This document shows, one piece after another, positions 36,318 through 45,376 of a DNA stretch of 48,856 bases (position 1 is its first letter; each line of letters starts with the position of its first letter). The stretch comes from a virus. The stretch spans positions 1 through 48,856 of the IMG/VR virus record IMGVR_UViG_3300037341_000028. One strand, given 5' to 3'. The notes under the pieces were generated by a model. That model searched no databases. It was given only the letters and a program-made list of their open reading frames with translations, and was not told the origin of the DNA. The position numbers and the translations under genes are program-made.

Positions 36318-36623
36318 TTATACCACACTTCGCACGACGTTGAGCGTGGCCGAATAATCTGCCGGTGTCGTCGCCTGGCCTTCCATCAGGTTGTTCAACT
36401 GCTCTGCGAACGTCACCAGGCTCCCCAACTGCGCCGCCGTGAACGGGAACCCCGCGCCGGTCAAATCGGCGTCAGTGATCCGGTTCGCATTCGGGCTTTG
36501 TGGATCGCCTACGTTATATTCATTGTCGAAATAAATTGCATACGCCGTCTGGAGCGCCTCGTGTGCCTGTGCAATCGCCGTGCCTGCATCGACCATCGAT
36601 TGCACCAGTGTTGCCTTATCCAT
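36318..36623 (-). CDS. Small protein at the end of the tail operon, unknown
   Basis: 101 residues from the ATG at 36623. Helical start (KATLVQSMVDAGTAIAQAHE), an acidic turn with YFDNEYNVGDPQSPNA, then ITDADLTGAGFPFTAAQLGS and a C-terminal helix. The middle motif is seen in small phage proteins next to tail fibres, perhaps structural. Last gene of the leftward transcript before the convergent hairpin. Confidence 0.6.
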   Translation of the reverse strand: MDKATLVQSMVDAGTAIAQAHEALQTAYAIYFDNEYNVGDPQSPNANRITDADLTGAGFPFTAAQLGSLVTFAEQLNNLMEGQATTPADYSATLNVVRSVV

Positions 36624-36846
36624 ATATCCTCTCTCTCTGGTAGAACTCCCGCGCCACACCAGCCGGGCGCGCCACTCGAAACGGTTGCGGCTCGCGCACG
36701 GCAGACGGCGCCAGCTCCGGCGTGTTGCCCGCTGCGAGCCAGTCTTGATACTGCTGCCAGTGCCGGTTGCGCGGGTCGTCTGGAATGCTGCGCCCGCTTG
36801 GGACGTGGTACACGCCGCCGTCCTCGAGGAGTTTGTAATCTGCCAT
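36616..36846 (-). CDS. Small protein of the tail fibre region, unknown
   Basis: 76 residues from the ATG at 36846, one base after the fibre stop. Starts MADYKLLEDGGVYHVPSGRS with IPDDPRNRHWQQYQDWLAAG, a pattern common to short proteins near phage tail fibre genes (R-x-I-P-x-D-x-x-N-x-x-x-x-x-Y-x-x-W). The second half is Pro- and Arg-rich. It overlaps the next gene by 8 bases. Confidence 0.65.
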   Translation of the reverse strand: MADYKLLEDGGVYHVPSGRSIPDDPRNRHWQQYQDWLAAGNTPELAPSAVREPQPFRVARPAGVAREFYQRERIYG

Positions 36847-36847
36847 G

Positions 36848-38176
36848 TTACAGCTCCGCATCGATATCAACAGAGGATGATGCTGTAATGGTACGTAATA
36901 TGCCCGGTTGGCCGACGGTAAAACTTCCAGTTTTACCGACCTGGAAAAATGCCGTTTTGATACCAATATCACTAACAGCATTGATGGTGACGGGTGTGAT
37001 AACACCCGTAGATGCCAACACCTCAAATGTTCCAGATGTACTGATGCTCGGTATAACACGCTTTTCAACCCACTGAAAAAAGGCAAAAAACGTATTCGGG
37101 TTGCGAGCGAACCCTGGCCCGATTTGTTCAGCAGCGATATTACCCGCAAGCCGTTCAAAGTATCGCTGGCACAACGCAAGCTCCATACCAATCGGGCGCG
37201 GTTCGAATGGCGTCGTAAAGTTACCTTCGCTTAACTTTATCGCCTCATAATCTAGTGTGGTCAACTGTGATATGCCAGTCGTTGTATAAAACAATATACA
37301 TAGATTACTAAAAAGAGAACCCAATGTGACGGTATGGCTAAAATCTTGCCAGGTGTTGGCAGTCAGACTGATAGACTTCTCTGTCCCTGCAATAAGAAAG
37401 GTAGGGTCGAGTGTCACGGTAGAGCCCCAGGAGGATATGGGATCGTTTGGCACAACATCCTCGGTACCATACCATTCGGCGACAACTACTTTTACTGTTA
37501 CATTATTATCACAACGCAAAAAGCCGGACAGCGTTACCTCTTTACTTTGCAGGTGTTGGCAGTTTGCGCCTTCAACATACTGTGCTGTGCCTATTTGTTG
37601 AGGTGTGGTATTTTCCTGCCTCAACCTTACTGTATATCTTTGAGTAGTGCCACTTATCCTTATTACATCTACACTATTTGACAACTCTGACAAAACCTTC
37701 CAACGATCAAAACCATAGTCAGTATCATCGATAGTTGTAGCTGAAGTGGGATCATCTAGCCTCTGTGCAATAGCTCCATTCGGATTGATTACAACATTTC
37801 GAAATGCCGGATCATCGGCCCATTCTGGCGCGGTCTCTGCGCCATTGACAGTGAGCCGCTGTCCTGCTGTGCCGATACCAAGCCGCTGCAATCCAGAGCC
37901 GTCGCGATAGATGACATCCCCCTCTGTCGTGGTCGGGTCTGTCAAACTCGCATCGGCGGGTTCCCATTCGCCCGTGACGTTATTCCATGTCACCACCTGG
38001 CCCGCTGTGGCACCTGTCTGCAGGAGTTGATCGAGCCGGATATCGGCAGAGTTAACGACGTTTTCGGCAATGTCGTTTGCCTGTGCCAGCACCGCGTCGG
38101 TTTGTTCATCCTGATCGCGTTGAATGCGCTGTTGCCGTTTGCGCTCAATCTCAGCGGCGCGCTGCTGGAAGTCCAC
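36848..38176 (-). CDS. Tail fibre protein
   Basis: 442 residues from the GTG at 38176, preceded by GAAGGGGGCGTGTA and overlapping the hub stop; a longer start at 38215 would add a CPYC sequence. Residues 1-40 are a charged helix, then a linker with TAGQVVTWNNVTGEWEPADA and GDVIYRDGSGLQRLGIGTAG, the typical repeats of phage fibre shafts. A C-terminal beta-rich carbohydrate-binding-like region follows (DDTDYGFDRWKVLSE, VTLSGFLRCDNNVTVKVVVA, NTWQDFSHTVTLGSLF, EALCQRYFERL-like CQRYFERLAGN). This last region is common in fibres of many phages. Likely binds the host surface. Confidence 0.75.
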   Translation of the reverse strand: MDFQQRAAEIERKRQQRIQRDQDEQTDAVLAQANDIAENVVNSADIRLDQLLQTGATAGQVVTWNNVTGEWEPADASLTDPTTTEGDVIYRDGSGLQRLGIGTAGQRLTVNGAETAPEWADDPAFRNVVINPNGAIAQRLDDPTSATTIDDTDYGFDRWKVLSELSNSVDVIRISGTTQRYTVRLRQENTTPQQIGTAQYVEGANCQHLQSKEVTLSGFLRCDNNVTVKVVVAEWYGTEDVVPNDPISSWGSTVTLDPTFLIAGTEKSISLTANTWQDFSHTVTLGSLFSNLCILFYTTTGISQLTTLDYEAIKLSEGNFTTPFEPRPIGMELALCQRYFERLAGNIAAEQIGPGFARNPNTFFAFFQWVEKRVIPSISTSGTFEVLASTGVITPVTINAVSDIGIKTAFFQVGKTGSFTVGQPGILRTITASSSVDIDAEL

Positions 38177-41100
38177 TACACGCCCCCTTCTTTGACAATA
38201 TGGACATACTGCCACTCATTGGACAATGCCGTCACGTCGATGATAATAACCTCATCTGTTGTGCTATTCCACACGTGCACCTCATTCGACGCAATACCGG
38301 CGATCAACTCCCTGCTTTGTGCATCGCAGTGCAGCCAATTGACAGCCAATCCCGACATTGCAACGGTCTGATCGCTCGGGGTGCCGAACGGATCGAGGAT
38401 TTCCACAATGCCATTGCCTGTTGCGATGCATAATCTATCCCCAACGGCAATGGCTGGAGGGGTTTTGGCAGAAGCAGCGGCGCGTGCTTGCGTCGGAATG
38501 GCGGCGCCGCGATAGTCGGCAGACACATAGGTATACCCGTCAAAACTCGGGTCGTCTGCTCGCAGTGCAACTTTTCGGCTGGCGCCAGGATAGCGGTTGC
38601 CGTAGAACAGTACATCGATGTCGCCAATATTCGGCGACGGCTCCACTAATGTACCACTGGCATTGGCATACAAAAGGTATTCGTCTGGGAAATTTTGATA
38701 CATAATCGTATCGCCGCCGACGCCTGCCCCGATGAGATACAGCGCACGAGCGCCAGTGGCTAGCGTTGACAGCTCATACTCTTGCGTGCTTGCCGTACCA
38801 GTGCCGCGAAATAGATACGATGTGTGGTCGCTCAATAGTGCCGTAAACATCCACAGGCCATTTGTCTCGGTATCCCACTCGGTGCGTTCCATGACGACCG
38901 TTCCTGACACCAGGGATGTTGAGATAGTAACCTCTTGCCACGTCGTGCCACTCCAGCGCCACAGCGGGCTATAGGTGGAGCCGTTGCTCACCAGTTGGCC
39001 GCTACTCACCACCGCCTCCTGATTGCCGTTCGTGTGGATAATCGCCAGCCACTCACCACTATTGAGCGGATTGGCAACAATCCACTCAACCCACAGCGTG
39101 ACAGCCGGAAGCCCCGCATTGCGCAGCGTTGCCGTACCATCGGAGCGCACTTCGTACACGCCGGCCTGCGTGACATTGCGCTGCGGAATGAGCAGATACC
39201 AGTCCTCCGGCAGTTTCGTTGCCCCCACTGGCAGGTATCCGATGGCAGTGGTAGCCGTACTCACATCGTCAATTCGTAGCAGCGTGTTGATATCGTTGTT
39301 GATGATTTTTAGCGTGCCCTGGTTCGTGCCTGTGCCAACATCCCCGATGTAGCAGAGATCGTTAAACGGGCTGTCGCCCCCGACGGCGCCGTCTCGCAGC
39401 AGCGATGCAGTGTTGCCGCTCGTGTTTGTGCCGATAGCAGTCGCGTCAAAATTGACGCCGTTTTGCAACAGCAGGTACAGGTTGCCTGACGCGTCCCCAG
39501 CGATGTAGCCCGGCTCCGTGGCAAGCGGCGTGATCGCCGTGAGTGATGTGGGACTTAGCGCGCCCCAATTCACAGTATAGCCCTGCTGAATTTTGAGTGC
39601 ATTCGTGCTATTCCCGGCGCTGCTGAATACTGCCGCGTTGCCCCATGGTGCATCTGCAAGTTGCTCGGCTGTGCTGCCCATAGCCCCGGTGATTGCGGTA
39701 GTCCACGACGCGCCGCCGTCAAAACTCTCCAGTACATCGGCGCCCTCGCAAATACGGATATAGTCTGCGTTGTCAGGCGGCGTGCTCACGTCGGCAATGG
39801 CAGCATTCGAGCGCAACAGTGTGAACGATGCGCCCTCATCAGTCGAGAGGTACAGATCACTCCCCGCAGCAACAAGCACAATGGCCTGCTCTTCCTCAGG
39901 TATCCAGATAACGTCAATCTGCGTATTCGATGGATGTGTCCATATGAGCGCGGTGGGTGTAGGGTATATCCACTGATAGAGCGCACCGTCATCCCAACCC
40001 GACCACGCGCCATTGGGATTGAACTTCGACACCGCCGTGCAGGTTTGCCCCGTCCTGGTATGCGATCTCCAGCCACTCACAGTCAACAATCGATGCCCGT
40101 TGCTTCCTGTTGCCGTTGAAAGCGGCCTGAACAACGATTGCACGTCAACGGTATCCAGCGATTTGCTGATGCTCTGCGGTGTCGCAACACCGTCGTCAAC
40201 TTCCAGACTGATCGTAACGCTGGTGGGATCGCCCGTGTCGAGTACGAATGATGCTGTGTTGCCCGTCACGGGCGTGGAAGGCGTCGGCGTGGCGCCTGTC
40301 ACCGTCCATGTACGTGTGCCATCGTCTGATTGCGTCGCGTCAACGTGGACGAACAATCTATCTGATAGGCCCGCGCCCGTGTCAATTGGTTCGGTGTCCA
40401 CGGTGAGCGTGAAATCGACAAACAGCGGCGGCGGTACTGGATACCCTGGATCGGTAATACCAATGTCGTCTTTGTCATCCTCGCTGAACCCGGTACCTGT
40501 CAAATCCGGCACGCCGAGCGAGCAATTGAGCGTCATCGTCCCCTGGCTGGTGTCGGCACTCCTGACAATTGCCGTTGTGGTGACAACATAGCCCTGTCGA
40601 TTGGGAATGTCCAGTGCAATCGTTGTCGCTGGCAGCAGATCGGCATCCATCGCACACGGGATTTGCACGGTGCGTTTCGCACGAATACCTTTTGCCGTCT
40701 CGCGCTTTGCAATCAACTCGCAAACTGCATTGGACTGTGCAAAGCGGTATGTTCCACTCCCTGTTTTACCTGACACGCCTGTCGCGGCAAACGTGAAATT
40801 CGGTGTTGTGCCGTCTGATAATTTGCGGCCCCGCGCTACCCACCCGGCGATGACGCTCTCGAAACTACCGGCCTCGTCACTATAGCCTGCATAGATGCCA
40901 CGCTGATCGCCTGTCGGATCGCCATAGACATAGGTGTGCGCGCCCGTCTGCTGCGGAATGTCCAGATCATATGAGACGCGAATGACGCCGCCGGGAGTTA
41001 CCCATATGGCACACGATGTAAATTTCATCAACTCGTCTATGAGTTTCGCGACGTTTTCGGCGCCCGCCTCGAGCGTGATGCTCTCCACAGGGCAGAGATT

Positions 41101-41553
41101 GTAGTCAGTACCCGGGTCGTGAATGTCGCCTATCAACGCGCTGTCAATGCCTGCATCGGTGAGTAGATCAGTAACCGCGTCGGTAAATGGGCGATCATTC
41201 CAGGTGAGATCACTTGATAGCGGCTTGTCGAGTTGCCCGAGGATATCAATGAGCGTCAATCGAAATCCGAACGGCGCGATGCTCACCACGGGTTGGTCTG
41301 CAAAGCCGGTAAAAAAGCGACGGCGCGCTGACACCCCATCAACGCCCGCCGCATTGATTACGACGTAGGCAGACAGCGGCTCGCCTGTCGTGATCTCGAC
41401 ATACCGATCGAGCACCACCGTGCAATTACTGCGCTGCTGATTGTAGCCAATGCGGCGCCGGGGGAATGTCACGCAACGATAGTACACGCCGTCAATGTAA
41501 ACGGCGGCATTCCACGTGACGTGTCTGTCGGTAACGGGGAATGGAATGGTCAC
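38176..41553 (-). CDS. Tail hub / host-recognition protein with beta-propeller part
   Basis: 1125 residues. Residues 1-370 look like a tail hub: DGVYYRCVTFPRRRIGYNQQ, SAYVVINAAGVDGVSARRRF, GFADQPVVSIAPFGFRLTLI, WNDRPFTDAVTDLLTDAGID and the SCAIWVTPGGVIRVSYDLD motif. Around 375-455 lies an Ig/PKD-like domain with FVHVDATQSDDGTRTWTV. From about 470 there is a many-bladed beta-propeller with Asp-box-like turns STDEGASFTLL and SFDGGASWTTA, as in sialidase-type and HCF136-type propellers. Propellers at phage tail tips can bind or cut surface glycans. It overlaps the genes on both sides by a few bases. Confidence 0.8.
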   Translation of the reverse strand: MTIPFPVTDRHVTWNAAVYIDGVYYRCVTFPRRRIGYNQQRSNCTVVLDRYVEITTGEPLSAYVVINAAGVDGVSARRRFFTGFADQPVVSIAPFGFRLTLIDILGQLDKPLSSDLTWNDRPFTDAVTDLLTDAGIDSALIGDIHDPGTDYNLCPVESITLEAGAENVAKLIDELMKFTSCAIWVTPGGVIRVSYDLDIPQQTGAHTYVYGDPTGDQRGIYAGYSDEAGSFESVIAGWVARGRKLSDGTTPNFTFAATGVSGKTGSGTYRFAQSNAVCELIAKRETAKGIRAKRTVQIPCAMDADLLPATTIALDIPNRQGYVVTTTAIVRSADTSQGTMTLNCSLGVPDLTGTGFSEDDKDDIGITDPGYPVPPPLFVDFTLTVDTEPIDTGAGLSDRLFVHVDATQSDDGTRTWTVTGATPTPSTPVTGNTASFVLDTGDPTSVTISLEVDDGVATPQSISKSLDTVDVQSLFRPLSTATGSNGHRLLTVSGWRSHTRTGQTCTAVSKFNPNGAWSGWDDGALYQWIYPTPTALIWTHPSNTQIDVIWIPEEEQAIVLVAAGSDLYLSTDEGASFTLLRSNAAIADVSTPPDNADYIRICEGADVLESFDGGASWTTAITGAMGSTAEQLADAPWGNAAVFSSAGNSTNALKIQQGYTVNWGALSPTSLTAITPLATEPGYIAGDASGNLYLLLQNGVNFDATAIGTNTSGNTASLLRDGAVGGDSPFNDLCYIGDVGTGTNQGTLKIINNDINTLLRIDDVSTATTAIGYLPVGATKLPEDWYLLIPQRNVTQAGVYEVRSDGTATLRNAGLPAVTLWVEWIVANPLNSGEWLAIIHTNGNQEAVVSSGQLVSNGSTYSPLWRWSGTTWQEVTISTSLVSGTVVMERTEWDTETNGLWMFTALLSDHTSYLFRGTGTASTQEYELSTLATGARALYLIGAGVGGDTIMYQNFPDEYLLYANASGTLVEPSPNIGDIDVLFYGNRYPGASRKVALRADDPSFDGYTYVSADYRGAAIPTQARAAASAKTPPAIAVGDRLCIATGNGIVEILDPFGTPSDQTVAMSGLAVNWLHCDAQSRELIAGIASNEVHVWNSTTDEVIIIDVTALSNEWQYVHIVKEGGV

Positions 41554-41915
41554 CCTTCAAACCTCAGTGTACCCACATACTCATAATCCGTGCAACTCGC
41601 GAGCAATTCGGTAAGCGTGACACCAACTAGCGTCACGTCATACGTATTTGTGCCGTCGCTAAGTTGCCCCGGCTTGCCATACAGTTGTGAGACGTTGCGG
41701 AGTTTTAATGCGTCGGCAGTCGAGCAACGTATCTGAAAATCGCCGCCTTTGAACACAAGCGGGCCGTAGCCGAACACATCAACACGCCCCGCGATACCGC
41801 CGATGAACATATTCGTCTCATAGCGCGCCTCTCGCTGCGGTGTCAGTTTCGCATTATCGCCCGCCTGCGGCTCGAATGTTGCCGACACTGCCCCGACCGT
41901 AAACGTCCATGCCAC
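41550..41915 (-). CDS. Small tail protein between tape measure and hub (distal-tail-like)
   Basis: 121 residues, ATG sharing a base with the tape measure stop. Beta-rich, with AWTFTVGAVSATFEPQAGDN, EARYETNMFIGGIAGRVDVF and YGPLVFKGGDFQIRCSTADA. Position directly between tape measure and hub is that of distal tail protein (Dit) or gpM/gpL-like tip proteins. It is shorter than most Dit proteins, so it may correspond to the N-terminal ring domain only. Confidence 0.6.
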   Translation of the reverse strand: MAWTFTVGAVSATFEPQAGDNAKLTPQREARYETNMFIGGIAGRVDVFGYGPLVFKGGDFQIRCSTADALKLRNVSQLYGKPGQLSDGTNTYDVTLVGVTLTELLASCTDYEYVGTLRFEG

Positions 41916-44209
41916 TAGCGCACCCCCTGCTTGAGCACATCATCCTGCCCATATTCGAGCGCGGCCATAATGCGCGCCGCTGCCATGTCGGCAACCTGCT
42001 GCGCCCGCTCGGCACTATCCACGCTGCCGATATTCATAGACATAGACACACTCGCATTCCCACCCATCGCACTGCCCGTGACGCCTGCCGGGAGTACTGC
42101 CGATGCTTGCCCAAGGTTGACGAGTTCTGGCCCTTGCTCCCCAACGACCGTCCAGCCGGAACCTGTGCCGCCCATGGCGCGCTCACCAAATTGCGACGCC
42201 ACAACCCCGGCGCCCTCCTGAATATCGGTACCCCACTGGCTCAGCCAGTCAGGCGGCTTGATGTTGCGCAGCCGCTCGCCCAGGTTGAGAATATTGCTAA
42301 TTGCGTTTTGAATAGCCTGCCCAATGGCCTGGAATGCGGCAATGATCGGATCGATAAAATTGGCCCGAAACACCTGGAAACCCGCCACCGCCGCCGCGAA
42401 CGCCGCATCGATATCAATGCCGAACGCTGCCATAGCCAGGCGCACAATCTCGACGATCATATTAAAACCATTTTCAAACATTTGCGCGAATGTGAGCACA
42501 AACTGGAGGCTAAACTGTTGGATAGTCTGCCACGCGCCGCGCCAGTTTCCATCGATGATCTGGAGCGCCAACGTGATCGCGGCTGTGATGGCGTCCAAAA
42601 ACAACCCGACGGCAGTGCTGATCTGTTGCCATGCCATTGTCAGGATGCTGACAATCTCATCGCCGTGGGCAGCGATGAATGCCGCGATACCCTGCAATGT
42701 GGGCACGATGGTTGCATCTATCAACTGGATAGCGAGTGATATGATCGTCGTAATCTGGTTCCACGTCGTCTGGAAAAATAGTTGAATGCTGGCGCCGTTC
42801 TCTCGCAAGAACGCCTGAATAATCCCGAACCCGCTCTGTACGATACTCGTGATGGCAGTGACAACCGCGCCGAATGTCTGCTGCAGCATGGCCCATTGCT
42901 CGCCTAGCCCGATGGTCGCCATACTGAAGCCCTGCGTTGCCGCTTCTGCGCCCTGGAATGCCCCCTGGATAGACGAGACGAGCGGCCCAATGATAGCACC
43001 AACCTGGCTCGCCAATTGCTGAAATTGAAATATCAATTCACCAATAAACTGCACCACCGGCTGCATCGCGTCGGGAAGGTGAGTGAGCCAGTCGTTAAGG
43101 TAATCGCCTTCTTCCAGAACAAAACCGAGGTAGCGCGCCAACGGCACAACGACCGCCATAAACCTATCGAGCGCACCCACTGCCATGTCAATCCAGCCGG
43201 GCGCGTTCGTGCCGAACCACTCAATAGCCGATATGATATGCGGCATGGCCTGGTTCGCAATTTCGAGGAGTTTATCCCCAAGCGGTGCCAGTGCCGCCGT
43301 GGCCTCGCTCGTGATGCCTGCCCATAGCGCACCGAATGTGCCGTACTGCCGCCCACTCTCTTCGATCTCCGTACCGAGCGCCTCTACCCCTTCGAGCGCC
43401 TCCCCAAGCGCGAACGTAGCTTCGGCGCCGAAATCCTCAAACGTGGTACCGAACGCCTGCACGCCCGCCTCTTGCCGAAGCAGGGGGTCCTCGATGCTCT
43501 CAATACTATCGGCGATGCGTTCAAACGCTTGTCGCTGCGTAATCTCGCCACGTGCGAACTGATCAAAGAGCTCAGCGGTACTCTCGTCAATGTCGCGGAT
43601 GTTTTTGATGACTGCTGGGTCACGAAGGCGGATGCCGAACTCGTTGAAGGCGTCCCCGACTTTGTCGGTGTTCATAAATCCGGCTTCCAATCCCTCATTG
43701 ATCAATGCGAGGGAGTCAAAGCCAGTCACGCCCAAATCGGCGAAATCATCGGAGTATTCGTTGAGCGTATCATTCAAATCCCCGAACCGATCAAGGCCCA
43801 TTTCCTGGCCTTCAGTCAGCACGAGGAACGCTTCTTCAGCCGATGTGCCGAACTCATCTTGCACACGCTGTGCGCTGCGGGCTGCCTCTGTCAAGTCCTG
43901 ATCATACGCATCGGCAAGGAACAGTGCATCTGCCGTCGCCTCATCAAGCGCGCCGCCGAACGCCTTTTCGAGCGTCGCAACGCGCCCTTGTGCTGAGATC
44001 GCCGCCGCACCGATACCCGCAATGGCGCCCACGGCAATGGTCGCACTTGCCGCGATGCCTGTTGCTGCCGCGCCCATCCCGGCAGACAGCGCGCCACTAA
44101 TGCGGTTTCCGCTGCGCTCCGCACGGTTGGCAACATTACGCGTGCCTCGATCAAACTCGGACGCGTCCAGAGAGAGCAGGACATTCAATTGTTCTAACAC
44201 ATCAGCCAT
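41915..44209 (-). CDS. Tail tape measure protein
   Basis: 764 residues. The N-terminal part has VLEQLNVLLSLDASEFDRGT and a hydrophobic stretch around 42-72 (GIAASATIAVGAIAGIGAAA), the common opening of tape measures. A middle with DRFGDLNDTLNEYSDDFADL and FEDFGAEATFALGEALEGVE matches the TMP repeat region. Two more hydrophobic zones lie near 380-400 and 470-545. The C-terminal end has GGTGSGWTVVGEQGPELVNL, the usual W-x-V-G-E-x-G-P-E-L motif. It sets tail length (about 115 nm if 0.15 nm per residue, a general rule) and enters the host during ejection. Confidence 0.92.
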   Translation of the reverse strand: MADVLEQLNVLLSLDASEFDRGTRNVANRAERSGNRISGALSAGMGAAATGIAASATIAVGAIAGIGAAAISAQGRVATLEKAFGGALDEATADALFLADAYDQDLTEAARSAQRVQDEFGTSAEEAFLVLTEGQEMGLDRFGDLNDTLNEYSDDFADLGVTGFDSLALINEGLEAGFMNTDKVGDAFNEFGIRLRDPAVIKNIRDIDESTAELFDQFARGEITQRQAFERIADSIESIEDPLLRQEAGVQAFGTTFEDFGAEATFALGEALEGVEALGTEIEESGRQYGTFGALWAGITSEATAALAPLGDKLLEIANQAMPHIISAIEWFGTNAPGWIDMAVGALDRFMAVVVPLARYLGFVLEEGDYLNDWLTHLPDAMQPVVQFIGELIFQFQQLASQVGAIIGPLVSSIQGAFQGAEAATQGFSMATIGLGEQWAMLQQTFGAVVTAITSIVQSGFGIIQAFLRENGASIQLFFQTTWNQITTIISLAIQLIDATIVPTLQGIAAFIAAHGDEIVSILTMAWQQISTAVGLFLDAITAAITLALQIIDGNWRGAWQTIQQFSLQFVLTFAQMFENGFNMIVEIVRLAMAAFGIDIDAAFAAAVAGFQVFRANFIDPIIAAFQAIGQAIQNAISNILNLGERLRNIKPPDWLSQWGTDIQEGAGVVASQFGERAMGGTGSGWTVVGEQGPELVNLGQASAVLPAGVTGSAMGGNASVSMSMNIGSVDSAERAQQVADMAAARIMAALEYGQDDVLKQGVR

Positions 44210-44573
44210 TATGCAGCCTGTGTCCTATCATCACCACCGAGTGCCTGTACCCACATTCTGAGAATGGCGGCCTGCTCTTCAGGCGTCTGCGGTTGTGGCG
44301 GCGGCCTGTCGAATTGAGGCATAAATTCCTTCGGTGCGTACGGTTTGCGCCGCTTCTTTTTGTCGCGGTTTGTCTCAGCGATCACCGCCGCAATCATTCC
44401 AGAGCGCAGATCGGCGCGCTCCTCACCCCAGGGATCAAGATCGTAGTACAGTTGCCACAACACCCACACCTCCGCACTCATCTCCTCGAGCAACGCGTAT
44501 GGATTGACGATGTAACGCCCGCCAGCCTGCAACGCTAATCGATAGAGGAGCCGTTGCTGGGGCTCCCGGATTT
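44209..44573 (-). CDS. T part of the G-T tail assembly chaperone (reached by -1 frameshift)
   Basis: Starting at the last base of the slippery A-run, the -1 frame reads IREPQQRLLYRLALQAGGRY and IVNPYALLEEMSAEVWVLWQ, then a basic end PYAPKEFMPQFDRPPPQP and AAILRMWVQALGGDD. It has no convincing start of its own: a TTG at 44532 lacks a ribosome site. With residues 1-112 of the G protein it gives a 232-residue GT fusion, similar to gpG-T of lambda that loads tape measure and tail tube subunits. The tape measure gene overlaps its stop by one base. Confidence 0.85.
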
Positions 44574-44906
44574 TTTTGCTAGCTCTTCCTGGCGCGCCTT
44601 ATCAACGCCGCTAAATTCCAAAATCTCCGGCAGCAGTGTTGCCATGACCGCCGCTGTCCCTGGCAGGCTGTACAGCTTCTCGACATCCTTATCAGAGTAG
44701 AGCCGCTCGCCATCCTCCCCGATCATGACGCGTGCCAATACCTGCACGCCCGCCCGCGCCATATCGCCGTTCTCTTTCGCCTTCAAAAATACTTGCAGGT
44801 CTGCCGCCGACATCGGCACAATGCGAACATCCCCGCCCCACTCGGGAACGGGGATATCGCGGTGCCGCTGCTCTCGTGTCTCAATTTGCTCGCGTGTGAG
44901 CAGCAT
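44535..44906 (-). CDS. Tail assembly chaperone G protein
   Basis: 123 residues in the zero frame. Residues 8-30 (IETREQRHRDIPVPEWGGDV) open the chain as in many gpG/chaperone proteins; VRIVPMSAADLQVFLKAKEN and GVQVLARVMIGEDGERLYSD follow, with a C-terminal helix. The end, LAKKSGSPSNGSSID, is read after the slippery site in most ribosomes. Tail tube lies upstream and tape measure downstream: the conserved order tube, G, GT, tape measure. Confidence 0.85.
   Translation of the reverse strand: MLLTREQIETREQRHRDIPVPEWGGDVRIVPMSAADLQVFLKAKENGDMARAGVQVLARVMIGEDGERLYSDKDVEKLYSLPGTAAVMATLLPEILEFSGVDKARQEELAKKSGSPSNGSSID
44547..44577 (-). promoter_or_regulatory. -1 programmed ribosomal frameshift site
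   Basis: On the coding strand GCA-AAA-AAA gives the slippery heptamer A-AAA-AAA (44571-44577). Four bases later starts a hairpin with arms GGAGCC (44561-44566) and GGCTCC (44547-44552) and an 8-base loop. Slipping one base back joins the G frame to the T frame in a single open chain, as in lambda and many siphoviruses. Confidence 0.85.
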
Positions 44907-44915
44907 GGCCCTCTC

Positions 44916-45365
44916 CTATAATAGCGTTGGCTTACCCGACGGCTTGAGCGTGACATTTGCCACGGCCCGACCATCGATCGGCGTTTCAACACTAAAACTC
45001 ATCACAAACGCTGTCACTGTAAATGTTGCAATCACGCTGTCGTTACTCTTGACTTCAACCATCCAGTCGCGATTGCAGCCTTCAATCCAGTCGTTATAGA
45101 GCATCCGGTGTGACGTTTCGGTCGGTTGCCAGTTCACCACCATCTCGATATCATCGGCGGTTTTCAGACCACTGATAAACGTGGTAAACCCGTCCGGCGT
45201 ATCGTGATGGGTTGTCTCAATCTCTGCAGTAGAGCCGCCTGGTGGATTGATCTGATTGATATATGTGACGCGTGTCCATTGTGGATTATTGGCGTCACCA
45301 TCGGAGCGCCACAGCGTCGTGCCGTATGCCCAGATAGCATCCCCTGTTGTTGGGCAGTTTGCCAT
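44916..45365 (-). CDS. Major tail tube protein
   Basis: 149 residues. The chain is the beta-sandwich type of lambda-like tail tube subunits: AIWAYGTTLWRSDGDANNPQ, WTRVTYINQINPPGGSTAEI, ETTHHDTPDGFTTFISGLKT, the central DIEMVVNWQPTETSHRMLYN with a helix, VATFTVTAFVMSFSVETPID and AVANVTLKPSG. D-G-x-x-x-I/F-x-x-G-L and the closing T-L-x-P-S-G are typical. It polymerises around the tape measure. It lies directly upstream of the G/GT chaperones. Confidence 0.88.
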   Translation of the reverse strand: MANCPTTGDAIWAYGTTLWRSDGDANNPQWTRVTYINQINPPGGSTAEIETTHHDTPDGFTTFISGLKTADDIEMVVNWQPTETSHRMLYNDWIEGCNRDWMVEVKSNDSVIATFTVTAFVMSFSVETPIDGRAVANVTLKPSGKPTLL

Positions 45366-45376
45366 GATGCCCTCCT

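Noticed and set aside
38177-38215. Longer start of the tail fibre with a CPYC sequence
   Set aside because: It overlaps the hub gene by 40 bases without its own ribosome site; only one Cys pair is present, so a zinc ribbon is not supported. Kept as an open alternative.
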